A DNA stretch of 64,000 bases from positions 62,001 through 126,000 of the forward strand of contig NZ_VITY01000014.1 of the NCBI RefSeq assembly GCF_007993935.1. The letters run 5' to 3'. This document shows, piece by piece, positions 46,101-53,950 of the stretch (positions are counted from its first letter, which is position 1; each line of letters starts with the position of its first letter). The notes under the pieces were generated by a model that did no database searches, had not been told where the DNA came from, and saw only the letters and a list, made by a program, of their open reading frames with translations. Position numbers and translations under genes: made by a program. The stretch comes from Bradyrhizobium macuxiense (GTDB lineage Bacteria; Pseudomonadota; Alphaproteobacteria; Rhizobiales; Xanthobacteraceae).

Positions 46101-49100
46101 ACAGGCTCGTGGCGAGCGCCGATGCCTCTCCGTGGGTTGCTGTCACGTTCTGCGCCGTCACCACCGGTGCCTGGTCAGGCCCCGGCGTTGCGGTGAACGG
46201 CGTCCAGGCGCCCCACAGCATTCCGTCGTTCGCTTTGACGTAGAGCGTATCGGGCGTCGACCCTGTCGGCCCGAAGACGTAGCTCACCTGCGACAGGTTC
46301 GCCGCCGACACATCGATCTCGGTGTTGGGCAGCTGGGTAATGCCATTCACCACCCAGTGGCCGCTGCCGCCGGTGTCCCAGAACGCGAACTGGGTCATCG
46401 ATTGCCCAACATCCGGATCGGACACCGAGAACAGGGTCGATGCCGCAACCGACGTTTGGCCGTGCAACGCAGTGACGTTGCTGGCGATCACGGTCGGCGG
46501 GGTATCGGCAAACGCCTTTGCCGTGAATTGAGTCCAGCTGCCCCAGGCCGTGCCGTCATTGGCCCGCACGAACAGCGTATCGGTCGAACCGCTCGGACCG
46601 AACACGTAGCTCACCTGCGACAGGTTCGCCGCGGGAACATCGATCTCCGCGTTGGTCTGCTGGGCGACGCCGTTGATCGCCCAGTGTCCGTTGCCTTGCG
46701 TGTCCCAGAACGCAAATTGGGTGATGGCATCGCCATCGGCATCCGTAAAGCCGAACAGGGCGGAGGCCAGCACAGAGCTCTCACCGAGCACTGCCGTGAC
46801 ATTGGCCGCCGTCGTGACCGGCGCGACATCGGCGCGCGTCGTGACCAGCGTGCCGGTGCCGGAATCCGCGCTGACGCCGAACCGCACGCCGGGCGTCTGG
46901 TCGAGCTGCAGATCGTAGGAGGTCCCGCCCTCCGTGACCTGCAGGACATTGCCCGGGAGCAAGGTCACCGACCCGCCGGACGAGAAAGTGACGCCGGCCA
47001 GATCGATGCTGTCGCCCAGCACCAGGCTGCTGATGGTCGTGGTCGGCATCGACGTGGCGTCGATCTTGAGCTGTCCGCCAGAACCGCTGAAGGTGATGCC
47101 GCCGCTCGCGACGCTCCCCACCTGCAGTTCGACTTGGCCGCCGACAATCGTCACCGGACCGGTCGACCCGCCGGAGGACACGAGTTCCGTGCCGCCGGCG
47201 AACACCGTCACGTTGCTTGTCACCGCGCCGGCCACGTTGAACATGCCACCACTGGAGACGGCGATGCTGTTCGCCGTGGCGCCCGCAGAAATGTTCAACA
47301 CGCCGCCGCTCGAAACCGTCGAGTGGTCCAGCGCACCGCCAGAAAACACGTTGACGGTACCACCCGATATGGCCGTCCCGGAGCCTGGCGCGCCGGTGAC
47401 GACGCCACCCGAGAAGACATTCTCGATACCGCCGGCATAGACGCCGACATTTTGGAGCACAGTGCCCGACACGTTGAACGTGCCGCCGCTCGAAACCCCG
47501 ACGAACGCCGCTGTACCACCGGCCTGAACGTTCAAGACGCCGCCGGCGGAAACGCCGGTGCCCGAGTTGATCGCACCGGAAATGAGACCGCCCGACAGCA
47601 CGTTCTCGACGCCGCCGTCACGGACCCCGATCATGCTGAGCGTCGTGCCGGCTACGTTGAAGATGCCGCCACTGGACACGGCGAGATAGCTGGCCGAGCC
47701 GCCCGCCAGCACGTTGACCGTACCGCCCGAAATTCCCGTCCCGGATCCGCTCACTCCGGAGATTGATCCGCCGGACAGAACGTTCTCGACGCCGCCGGCG
47801 TAGACGCCGGTATTGCTCAGCACCTGGCCCGCAACATTGAAGATGCCGCCGCTCGACACACCGATGTGAACAGCCGAGCCACCGGCCAGAACGTTCACGA
47901 CGCCGCCAGCGGAAATGATGGTTGCCGCACTCGATGCGCCGGAGATGAACCCGCCGGAGAGCACGTTCTCGACACCGCCGCTCGACACCGTCGTGTTGCT
48001 GGTCATGGTGCCTGCAACGTTGAGGGTGCCGCTCGACACCGTCACGTTGTGTGCGGTGCCCCCGGCGGAGACATTCATCGTGCCGCTCGAAACGGTCAGA
48101 TGATCCAGTGCACCGCCCGACAACACGTTGACGGTGCCGCCGGATACGCCGGTCCCTGAGCCCGGCACGCCAGTGACTACACCACCGGAGAGGACATTCT
48201 CAACACCGCCGTCATAGACGCCCACATTGCTGAGCACCGTGCCCGCAACGTTGAAGACGCCGCCGCTCGAAACGCCGACGAATGCCGCCGAGCCGCCGGC
48301 CAGCAGGTTGAGCGTACCGCCCGAAACTCCCGTGCCCGACCCGATCGCTCCGGAGATAGATCCGCCTGACGACACGTTCTCGACGCCGCCGCTCCAAACG
48401 GCGACATTGCTCAGCACCTGGCCCATCACGTTGAACGTGCCGCCGCTCGACACACCGACGTGGGCGGCCGAACCACCAGCCAGAACGTTCAGCACGCCGC
48501 CGGCGGAAATGCCGGTGCCGGAGCTCGTTGCGCCGGAGATCAGGCCACCCGACTGCACGTTCTCGACACCGCCGCTGTTGATGCCGACCGTGCTCACCAC
48601 AGTCCCGTAGACGTTGAAGGTGCCACCCGCCGACACGCCGACATAGGAGGCCGAGCCGCCGGCCAGCACGTTGAGGGTGCCGCCCGAAATTCCCGTTCCG
48701 GATCCGATCTGGCCGGAGATGAACCCGCCGGACAGGATGTTCTCGACACCGCCGCTGAAGACCGCCGTGTTGCTGGTGATCGTGCCCGCGACATTCAACG
48801 TGCCGCCGCTCGACACCGCGATGGCGTGCGCGGTACCGCCGGCGGAGACGTTGAGCACGCCCCCGCTGCTGACATTGGCGTTTTGCTCGGCTCCGAAAAC
48901 ATTCTCGGTGCCGCCGCTGAGTACGGTGCCGACCGTCGTTCCGCCGGACAGGACGTTGAGCGTCTGACCGCTGCTGATAACCAGCCCGATGTCGGTCTGG
49001 CCACTGCTCACGGTTATGTTGCCGCTACCACCGCTGCTGGTGATGAGGAAGATGTCGGTGCCGGAGGCATCGCCTGTGCGGCCGAACGGATTGGTAAAGG

Positions 49101-50208
49101 TCTGGCTCGGGTCCAGCTGAAGCGACAGCGTGCCGTGATCGTTGGTCACGATCGACAGAACGTTGTTCGCGCCGAGGCCTACACTGGTGACGTGCGAAAC
49201 GCTCTCGCCGGTAAGGTTGATCGTATCCCCAACGACGAAGCCGGAGATGGTGGCTCCGGGCATTGAGAGGCCATCGATCTCCAGCTTGCCGCCATTCCCT
49301 GAGAACCCAGGCCCGGAGAAGTCAAACTCGCCGACGGAGCCACCAACCTGGAGCCTGACCGTGCCGCCCCAGACGCCGATGCTGCCCGCCGATCCGGCAA
49401 CGTTGGCGATGCCACCGGAAAACACGTCGAAACGAGTCGCCGAGCCGCCCGCCTCGAGATTGATCGTACCGTAATCGCCCGTGAACGTGGCGCCCGACCC
49501 TGAGATCAAGCCGCCCGACAGCACATTCTCGACGCCACCGGCCGAGATCACACTATTGCTGAGAATGACGCCGGCCACATTGGCCGTGCCGCCGCTATTC
49601 ACGGCCACAAAAGTTCCTGAACCGCCGGCAGAGATGTTCAGGACGCCTCCCGCAAAAACCCCCGTGCCCGAATGCGGGGCGCCACTGATGAAGCCGCCCG
49701 AAAGGACGTTCTCGACGCCGCCGGAAACACCGACGGTGCTCAGCGTTTCGCCGGCGACGTTCAGGACACCGCCGCCATAGACCGCGATAAAGGCCGCGGA
49801 ACCACCGGCCAGGACGTTCTCCACGCCACCTGAGAAAACGCCGGTGCCCGAACCGATACCGCCGCTGGTAGAGCCGCCTGACGATATGTTCAGCACGCCG
49901 CCGTTACTGACACGGATATGATCCACCACGCCGCCGGACAGCACGGTTACGGTGCCGTTGTCGCTGTTGAAAACGCCCGTGCTGCCGCTGCCGGTACCGC
50001 TCATCGCGCCGCCGGCGCTGATCGTCGCGCTGCCGCCGCTCGAAATCGTGGTCGCGGCGGCGTAGCCGCCGGAATCGACCAGGAGCTGGCCACCGCTACT
50101 CAGCGTCGTCGAGACCGCCGAGCCTCCGTTGAGGACTTCGAGCGTGTTGCCGCCCGTTTCGATCAAACCTGAGCTGGTAACACCCGAGCTAACGAAAGTG
50201 GTGCTCAT
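43195..50208 (-). CDS. Giant strand-loop-strand repeat adhesin, predicted heptosylated and type I secreted
   Basis: This 2337-residue protein has three regions. Residues ~1-1127 hold strand-loop-strand repeats of the AIDA-I/TibA kind (units like VLSGGVVDHIRVSNGG and GGVENVLSGGFISGA), in two arrays of ~1-300 and ~393-1035. Each is closed by a cap with KLEIDGLSM or QLKIDATSM. Residues ~1128-2208 are ten ~108-residue repeats (DQAPVVTAQNVTATHGE, TQFAFWDTGG, EIDVSAANLSQVSYVFGP, LYVRANDG). Residues ~2209-2337 form a tail ending SSDGHGGTLVVDPP, without a beta-barrel. No signal peptide is visible. Expected modification is O-linked heptose on Ser in the first region, by the enzyme encoded directly upstream (45-base gap). 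A GGGGGAG ribosome site precedes the ATG. Adhesion is inference. Confidence 0.88.
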   Translation of the reverse strand: MSTTFVSSGVTSSGLIETGGNTLEVLNGGSAVSTTLSSGGQLLVDSGGYAAATTISSGGSATISAGGAMSGTGSGSTGVFNSDNGTVTVLSGGVVDHIRVSNGGVLNISSGGSTSGGIGSGTGVFSGGVENVLAGGSAAFIAVYGGGVLNVAGETLSTVGVSGGVENVLSGGFISGAPHSGTGVFAGGVLNISAGGSGTFVAVNSGGTANVAGVILSNSVISAGGVENVLSGGLISGSGATFTGDYGTINLEAGGSATRFDVFSGGIANVAGSAGSIGVWGGTVRLQVGGSVGEFDFSGPGFSGNGGKLEIDGLSMPGATISGFVVGDTINLTGESVSHVTSVGLGANNVLSIVTNDHGTLSLQLDPSQTFTNPFGRTGDASGTDIFLITSSGGSGNITVSSGQTDIGLVISSGQTLNVLSGGTTVGTVLSGGTENVFGAEQNANVSSGGVLNVSAGGTAHAIAVSSGGTLNVAGTITSNTAVFSGGVENILSGGFISGQIGSGTGISGGTLNVLAGGSASYVGVSAGGTFNVYGTVVSTVGINSGGVENVQSGGLISGATSSGTGISAGGVLNVLAGGSAAHVGVSSGGTFNVMGQVLSNVAVWSGGVENVSSGGSISGAIGSGTGVSGGTLNLLAGGSAAFVGVSSGGVFNVAGTVLSNVGVYDGGVENVLSGGVVTGVPGSGTGVSGGTVNVLSGGALDHLTVSSGTMNVSAGGTAHNVTVSSGTLNVAGTMTSNTTVSSGGVENVLSGGFISGASSAATIISAGGVVNVLAGGSAVHIGVSSGGIFNVAGQVLSNTGVYAGGVENVLSGGSISGVSGSGTGISGGTVNVLAGGSASYLAVSSGGIFNVAGTTLSMIGVRDGGVENVLSGGLISGAINSGTGVSAGGVLNVQAGGTAAFVGVSSGGTFNVSGTVLQNVGVYAGGIENVFSGGVVTGAPGSGTAISGGTVNVFSGGALDHSTVSSGGVLNISAGATANSIAVSSGGMFNVAGAVTSNVTVFAGGTELVSSGGSTGPVTIVGGQVELQVGSVASGGITFSGSGGQLKIDATSMPTTTISSLVLGDSIDLAGVTFSSGGSVTLLPGNVLQVTEGGTSYDLQLDQTPGVRFGVSADSGTGTLVTTRADVAPVTTAANVTAVLGESSVLASALFGFTDADGDAITQFAFWDTQGNGHWAINGVAQQTNAEIDVPAANLSQVSYVFGPSGSTDTLFVRANDGTAWGSWTQFTAKAFADTPPTVIASNVTALHGQTSVAASTLFSVSDPDVGQSMTQFAFWDTGGSGHWVVNGITQLPNTEIDVSAANLSQVSYVFGPTGSTPDTLYVKANDGMLWGAWTPFTATPGPDQAPVVTAQNVTATHGEASALATSLFSVTDADHDSITQFAFWDTGGNGHWTVNGVAQAANTEIDVSAANLSQVSYVFGPTGSAPDTLYVRANDGFLWGGWTAFTATPGTDQAPVVTAPNVTANHGEASALATTLFSVTDGDHDTMTQFAFWDTGGNGHWVVNGVAQAANTEIDVSAANLSQVSYVFGPTGSAPDTLYVRANDGYVWGTWTAFTATPGPDRAPIVTAPNVTVIVGETSAPASSLFSATDPDGDAITQYALWDTGGSGHWVVNGVAQAANTEIDVSAANLSQVSYVFGPPGSAPDTLYVRANDGYLWGDWTAFTAPPGADQAPVVTAQNVTATHGETSALASSLFSATDADNNTITQYAFWDTGGSGHWAVNGVAQAANTEIDVSAANLSQVSYVFGPGGSPADTLYVRANDGMLWGNWTAFTAAPGPDHAPVVIAPNVTVTPGETTTLASSLFTTTDADNDTMTQYAFWDTGGSGHWVVNGVAQAANTEIDVSAANLSQVSYVFGASGSPSDTLYIRANDGFMWGGWTAFTAPSGADHTPVVTAQNVAATHGETSALASSLFSATDADNNTITQYAFWDTGGNGHWVVNGVAQAANTEIDVSAANLSQVSYVFGPTGTPPDTLYVRANDGLLWGSWTAFTATPGPDHAPVVTASSATGIHDHSVAASSLFTAADADNDAITQYAFWDTGGNGHWVVNGVAQAANTEIDVSAANLSQVSYVFGPGGSQADLLYVRANDGMLWGNWTAFSATATNQAPTVSAANVVTVSGQTFAASSLFSATDADGDTITKYALWDSNTNGAWIVNNVTQQANTEIDITAAQLSQTTYLAGSGTDQLWIRAFDGTAWGAWQSFNATGESSSNAAIAAGATLELPGASNAAVSFLGSTGTLKLDNSASFSGTVAGMTGSDAIDFANISFANIHTPTFSGNSTSGTLTVTDGTVTASIALLGNYMASTFTTSSDGHGGTLVVDPPATQVSQLAQPQHA
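43585..46827 (-). repeat. Ten tandem ~327-base repeats in the adhesin gene
   Basis: The tandem array encodes ten units with a period close to 327 bases (109 residues). Central units are nearly identical at DNA level: for example the block coding AANTEIDVSAANLSQVSYVFGP recurs at spacing 327 around 45306, 45633 and 45960. The outermost units have diverged most. Such an array is prone to unequal recombination and assembly collapse. Confidence 0.9.
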
Positions 50209-50252
50209 GGCAGCGCTCCCCCTATGAAAAAGTCAGTTCTTGAAAAAATCGG

Positions 50253-51563
50253 CTAGAGCTTGAATCCGGGAATAGTCCTGATCACCGATTTCACGTGATC
50301 CACGGTGATCAGCCTTGTGCACTCGAACTGACGCGGCGTCCCCTTGTGGCGGGGACACCAGAAGAAATCTTTGTGGTCGAATCGAACTGCCGGATCATTC
50401 CAGCAGCTGTTGCAGGCGTGATAGTTGATGACCCGATAGGGCGTAGCAAATTCGTTTGTCGGATGCGTGAAGCCCGAGATCATGACGACCGGCGTGCCGA
50501 CCGCCCAGGCCAGCCATGCAAGCCCGCTGGAGAGACCGACGAAAAAGGCGGCGTGCTTGATGAGATTCGCACGCTCCTGAATGGGCCGGTCACCGGTCCA
50601 GTCTTCCGCGCCGTTCGGAATGTGGTTCCAGACGAGCTCGTGGCCGTGCGTCGGTTTTTGGTCGATGCAGATCACGCGGTAGCCGGCTTTCGTGAGAAAA
50701 CCGGTCAGCTCCCGCCAGCCGTTGGGGTTATTCCAGTACTTGCATTGCGTGGTGCTCTGCACCGCGATGCAGACGTAAGGCTCTGCGATCGGCCTTTGGT
50801 CATCGGCCAGCGAGATCCGCGGCGCCACCTCGGTCGGATCGACGCCCAGGATATATCCGGCGGTCCGGTGCAGTCCGACAAAGCGGAAGTCGCACGGTTG
50901 ATAGACGAAGTTCTTGTCGTCGAAAAACAATCCGACGCTGTACGTGGCGTAGTAGCGGTCGGTTTGAATCTCCTCGTGCGTGACGAAATTGATGTCGGGG
51001 TACGCATCCCGAAACAGCGGAATCAACTTCTCCGCCATTGCACAGGTCAGCCTGCAATTGTGAGCTTCCCTGAACTTCGCCACATAGGGAAACCAGCCGA
51101 CCGTGTCTCCCAGGGTCCCAATCGGAAGCTGGATCAGGACGTGACGATCCGTCGCGTTGTACTCATGCGAGAAGATGACATCATCGCCCTGCAAGACTTC
51201 GATGCGGAAGCGAATGTAGTAACGCTTCGAGCTGTTGACGCGACCGCCCGCGAACTGCGTCTCGAAAAGAAGATTGCCGGTCTCGGCGTCCCAGAGCCGC
51301 ACCCGCCACGGGCCTTCTGCCTGGGGACAAAATACCCGGGCGCCGTCGTTGAAGTCGAAGCGCAGTCCCTTCGGACCCACTTGAGTCGGCTGTTCGGCAG
51401 CAGGGGGATAGGCAGGCTTCGGCGCGTCGGCACCCGACGCAATAGCGTCCGGCTTGCCCGATACAGCGCTCGTGGAACGATCAACGATTATTTTGGGTTG
51501 GTCGGTGACGTCGTCAACCGAGCGCTTCAGCCCGATCGCCGGCGCAACGGCAATGGCATTCAC
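50253..51563 (-). CDS. Protein O-heptosyltransferase, TibC/Aah type
   Basis: This 436-residue enzyme belongs to the bacterial autotransporter heptosyltransferase family. Its members use ADP-heptose to modify serines in strand-loop-strand repeats. Family marks are the N-terminal GPKGLRFDFNDGARVFCPQ segment, the GT-B core (QSTTQCKYWNNPNGWRELTGFL, FFVGLSSGLAWLAWAVGTPVVMISGF), and four C-terminal cysteines (384, 387, 403, 415) in CNSC, FFWCP and FEC, the iron-binding set known from TibC. The N-terminus is about 60 residues longer than in TibC. The start is GTG at 51563 with AGGGGA upstream. It precedes the adhesin gene by 45 bases, indicating one transcript. Confidence 0.92.
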   Translation of the reverse strand: MNAIAVAPAIGLKRSVDDVTDQPKIIVDRSTSAVSGKPDAIASGADAPKPAYPPAAEQPTQVGPKGLRFDFNDGARVFCPQAEGPWRVRLWDAETGNLLFETQFAGGRVNSSKRYYIRFRIEVLQGDDVIFSHEYNATDRHVLIQLPIGTLGDTVGWFPYVAKFREAHNCRLTCAMAEKLIPLFRDAYPDINFVTHEEIQTDRYYATYSVGLFFDDKNFVYQPCDFRFVGLHRTAGYILGVDPTEVAPRISLADDQRPIAEPYVCIAVQSTTQCKYWNNPNGWRELTGFLTKAGYRVICIDQKPTHGHELVWNHIPNGAEDWTGDRPIQERANLIKHAAFFVGLSSGLAWLAWAVGTPVVMISGFTHPTNEFATPYRVINYHACNSCWNDPAVRFDHKDFFWCPRHKGTPRQFECTRLITVDHVKSVIRTIPGFKL

Positions 51564-51711
51564 GAAATATCCCCTGCCCTGAAAATACTAAACCGCTCTT
51601 AAAAAGTGCACGGAAGGTAAGCGAGATTGACAACCGCGTCAACGGACGAAAACCTTAGCGGGTACCCCTCCCAGCCGTTCCCGAACGGCAGACACAAAGA
51701 AACACACAACG

Positions 51712-52515
51712 ATGAGCCGCAATCCCAGCAAGATCCCGTTTGTGATCGCAGCGTCGACGCATGGCCCGCTGATCGTCAACCGGCTGGACTACCACATGGC
51801 GGGCGGCCACACTTTTGGAGTCGGGATTCAGATTCTCGAGCACGGCACGTTCGACGCCACTGAAATCGAGCTGACGAAGGGCCTTCTTGCGCTGCGAAGG
51901 ACCTACCGGGGCGATGGCGTGGTCGCGATCGACTGCGGGGCGAACATCGGCGTTCACACCATCGAATGGTCCAAGCACATGGACGGCTGGGGTTCCGTCG
52001 TTGCCATCGAGGCGCAGGAACGGGTCTACTACGCGCTTGCCGGCAACATCGCCATCAACAACTGCTTCAACGCGAGGGCGATGCACGCGGTCATTTCGTC
52101 GGAAACCGGGAAAACCTGGGTGCCGACCCTCAGTCATCAGGAGCCCGCCAGTTTCGGCAGCCTGGAGGTGACGCAACGCTCGGCCACGGAGCAGATCGGC
52201 CAGAAGATCGATTATTCAGAGGCCAGCGGAACCGAGACGACAATGGTCACGCTGGACTCGCTGAATCTGGGCCGCTGCGACCTGATCAAGATCGACGTCG
52301 AGGGGATGGAGTTGAAGGTGCTGGAGGGCGCCAGTGCCACGATCCGGCAGCATCACCCGATCATCCATGCGGAATTCATCAAGACCGACAAGGCCGCGCT
52401 GGTTCGCAAGCTGAACGATCATGGCTACCGGACATACGACGCCGGGCAAAACTGCCTTGCGATCCATGAATCCGATCCAAGCCTGAGCCACGTGGAATCC
52501 CGGACCACGTCATGA
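51712..52515 (+). CDS. FkbM family methyltransferase
   Basis: This 267-residue SAM-dependent methyltransferase is of the FkbM type, common in polysaccharide and surface glycan loci. The SAM motif is VVAIDCGANIGVHTIEWSK, followed by VVAIEAQERVYYALAGN and the late CDLIKIDVEGMELKVLEGA. It is divergent from the heptosyltransferase gene. O-methylation of sugar hydroxyls is the usual role, so methylation of the added heptose is a reasonable guess only. The region upstream has no strong ribosome site. Confidence 0.87.
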   Translation: MSRNPSKIPFVIAASTHGPLIVNRLDYHMAGGHTFGVGIQILEHGTFDATEIELTKGLLALRRTYRGDGVVAIDCGANIGVHTIEWSKHMDGWGSVVAIEAQERVYYALAGNIAINNCFNARAMHAVISSETGKTWVPTLSHQEPASFGSLEVTQRSATEQIGQKIDYSEASGTETTMVTLDSLNLGRCDLIKIDVEGMELKVLEGASATIRQHHPIIHAEFIKTDKAALVRKLNDHGYRTYDAGQNCLAIHESDPSLSHVESRTTS

Positions 52516-52537
52516 CGGCATGGACCGCCGGGCTCCG

Positions 52538-53950
52538 TCACCGCTCGCGGAGAGCATCCTGCCGGTAGCGCACGATCGGCGACAGCAAATAGCTCATGAT
52601 GCTGCGGGCGCCCGTCCTGATTTCGACGGTGACGGTCATTCCCGGCGAAAGACTGATCTCCTTGTCGTCGACGACCATCTTGGTCCGATCGATCGAGACG
52701 TGCGCGATATACACCGGCCCCTGCCCCTTCGGCTCGCTGCTCTCCTCCGTCGCTGCCGTGTTGGGTTCGCGGGCGGGATCGCGCGCCCGGTCGCGGGACA
52801 CAGAATCGGGCGAGACGCTGACGATCTTGCCGTGCAGCAGGCCGTAACGCGTGAAATTGAAGGTATCGACCTTGATTTCAGCGTCCTGCCCCGGATGCAC
52901 GAAACCGATATCGCGATTGGAAACCATCGCCTCGATTTCAATCAGACTGTCGCTGGGCACGACCACCGCCAGCGTCTGGGCGGGCGTAACGACCCCGCCG
53001 ACCGTGTGCACGGCCAATTGCTGCACCACGCCGTCGATCGGCGCCGCGAGCTTCTGAAGGTTGGTCTTGTGCTCGGCCTTGGACACCTCGTCCTTGAGAC
53101 TGCCGGCCTTCTGCGTCGCCTTGGCCAGATCGTCGTACAGGCGATGCCGGTATTCCGAGACAAGCTTGGCGCGCGTCTCGTCGAGTGCGGCCACGGCTGC
53201 ATTGCCCTCCTGGAGCTTGCTCCGCTGCACCAGGATGTCCTGCTGCATCCCGACGAGCTCCTGAAGCTCCTGCAGATATTGCAGCTTTGAACCGTACTCC
53301 CGGTCCGCCAGGTACTTGCGAACGTTGACGCGCTCCTGCAGCACCGGCAGCAAGGCTTCAATCTTGGCGATGCTGGCGTCGATCGTCTTGGTCTCCGCCA
53401 CCTTCTGCACCCGCTGCCGATCCAGCTCGGACAATTTGGCGCGCTGCTCGGAATCCTGACTGCGCAGATACTCCAGATGCATCTGAACCAAGGCGGGCGG
53501 CGTGTCCTCCGGCGCACCGTCGAGCGCGCTGGTGTTGCCGTCGAGCGCAGAGCGCGTGCGGGCAATGTCCAGCAATGACGCGAGCAGATCGTTCTTCAGG
53601 TGCAGAAGCTCCGCCTGGTTGCTGGTCGGATCCAGCTCGATCAGAATCTCGCCGGCCCTGACGGTCTGGCCGTCGCGGACGTGAATGGCCCGCACCACCC
53701 CGATCTCGAGCGGCTGGACCAGCTTCACGCGGTCGCCCGGCACGATCTTTCCGGGGGCAGAGGCAACGATATCGATCTTGCCGAGGCCGGCCCATGCCAC
53801 GGCGCAACAGAACAGGGCGGCCAGCAAGACGGCCGTCAGCCTGGCGGTCGGAGATGGCGGCGTCTCGACGATTTCGAGGGCGGCCGGCAGGAAGGCCAGC
53901 TCGTCCCGCGTTTTGCGCCCGGTTGCAAGCGCTTCACGAGCCGACTTCAT
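52538..53950 (-). CDS. Type I secretion membrane fusion protein, HlyD family
   Basis: This periplasmic adaptor links the ABC exporter to an outer membrane channel. The 470-residue protein has a single membrane helix near residues ~40-60 (TAVLLAALFCCAVAWAGLG), a lipoyl-like half-motif (APGKIVPGDRVKLVQPLEIG), a long coiled-coil hairpin (~125-300) and the second half-motif (LAAPIDGVVQQLAVHTVGGVV). The start at 53950 overlaps the 3' end of the ABC gene by 17 bases. An Arg/Glu/Pro-rich insert (DRARDPAREPNTAATEESSE) in the C-terminal beta domain is unusual. No TolC gene accompanies it. Confidence 0.93.
   Translation of the reverse strand: MKSAREALATGRKTRDELAFLPAALEIVETPPSPTARLTAVLLAALFCCAVAWAGLGKIDIVASAPGKIVPGDRVKLVQPLEIGVVRAIHVRDGQTVRAGEILIELDPTSNQAELLHLKNDLLASLLDIARTRSALDGNTSALDGAPEDTPPALVQMHLEYLRSQDSEQRAKLSELDRQRVQKVAETKTIDASIAKIEALLPVLQERVNVRKYLADREYGSKLQYLQELQELVGMQQDILVQRSKLQEGNAAVAALDETRAKLVSEYRHRLYDDLAKATQKAGSLKDEVSKAEHKTNLQKLAAPIDGVVQQLAVHTVGGVVTPAQTLAVVVPSDSLIEIEAMVSNRDIGFVHPGQDAEIKVDTFNFTRYGLLHGKIVSVSPDSVSRDRARDPAREPNTAATEESSEPKGQGPVYIAHVSIDRTKMVVDDKEISLSPGMTVTVEIRTGARSIMSYLLSPIVRYRQDALRER

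Noticed and set aside
43585..46827. Regular array considered as CRISPR
   Set aside because: The period is about 327 bases and every unit is in frame within one protein. There are no short direct repeats with unique spacers and no cas genes.
45805..47766. 653-residue plus-strand frame opposite the adhesin repeats
   Set aside because: It repeats with the same 327-base period as the adhesin array because it is the complement of that array. It has no independent coding evidence.
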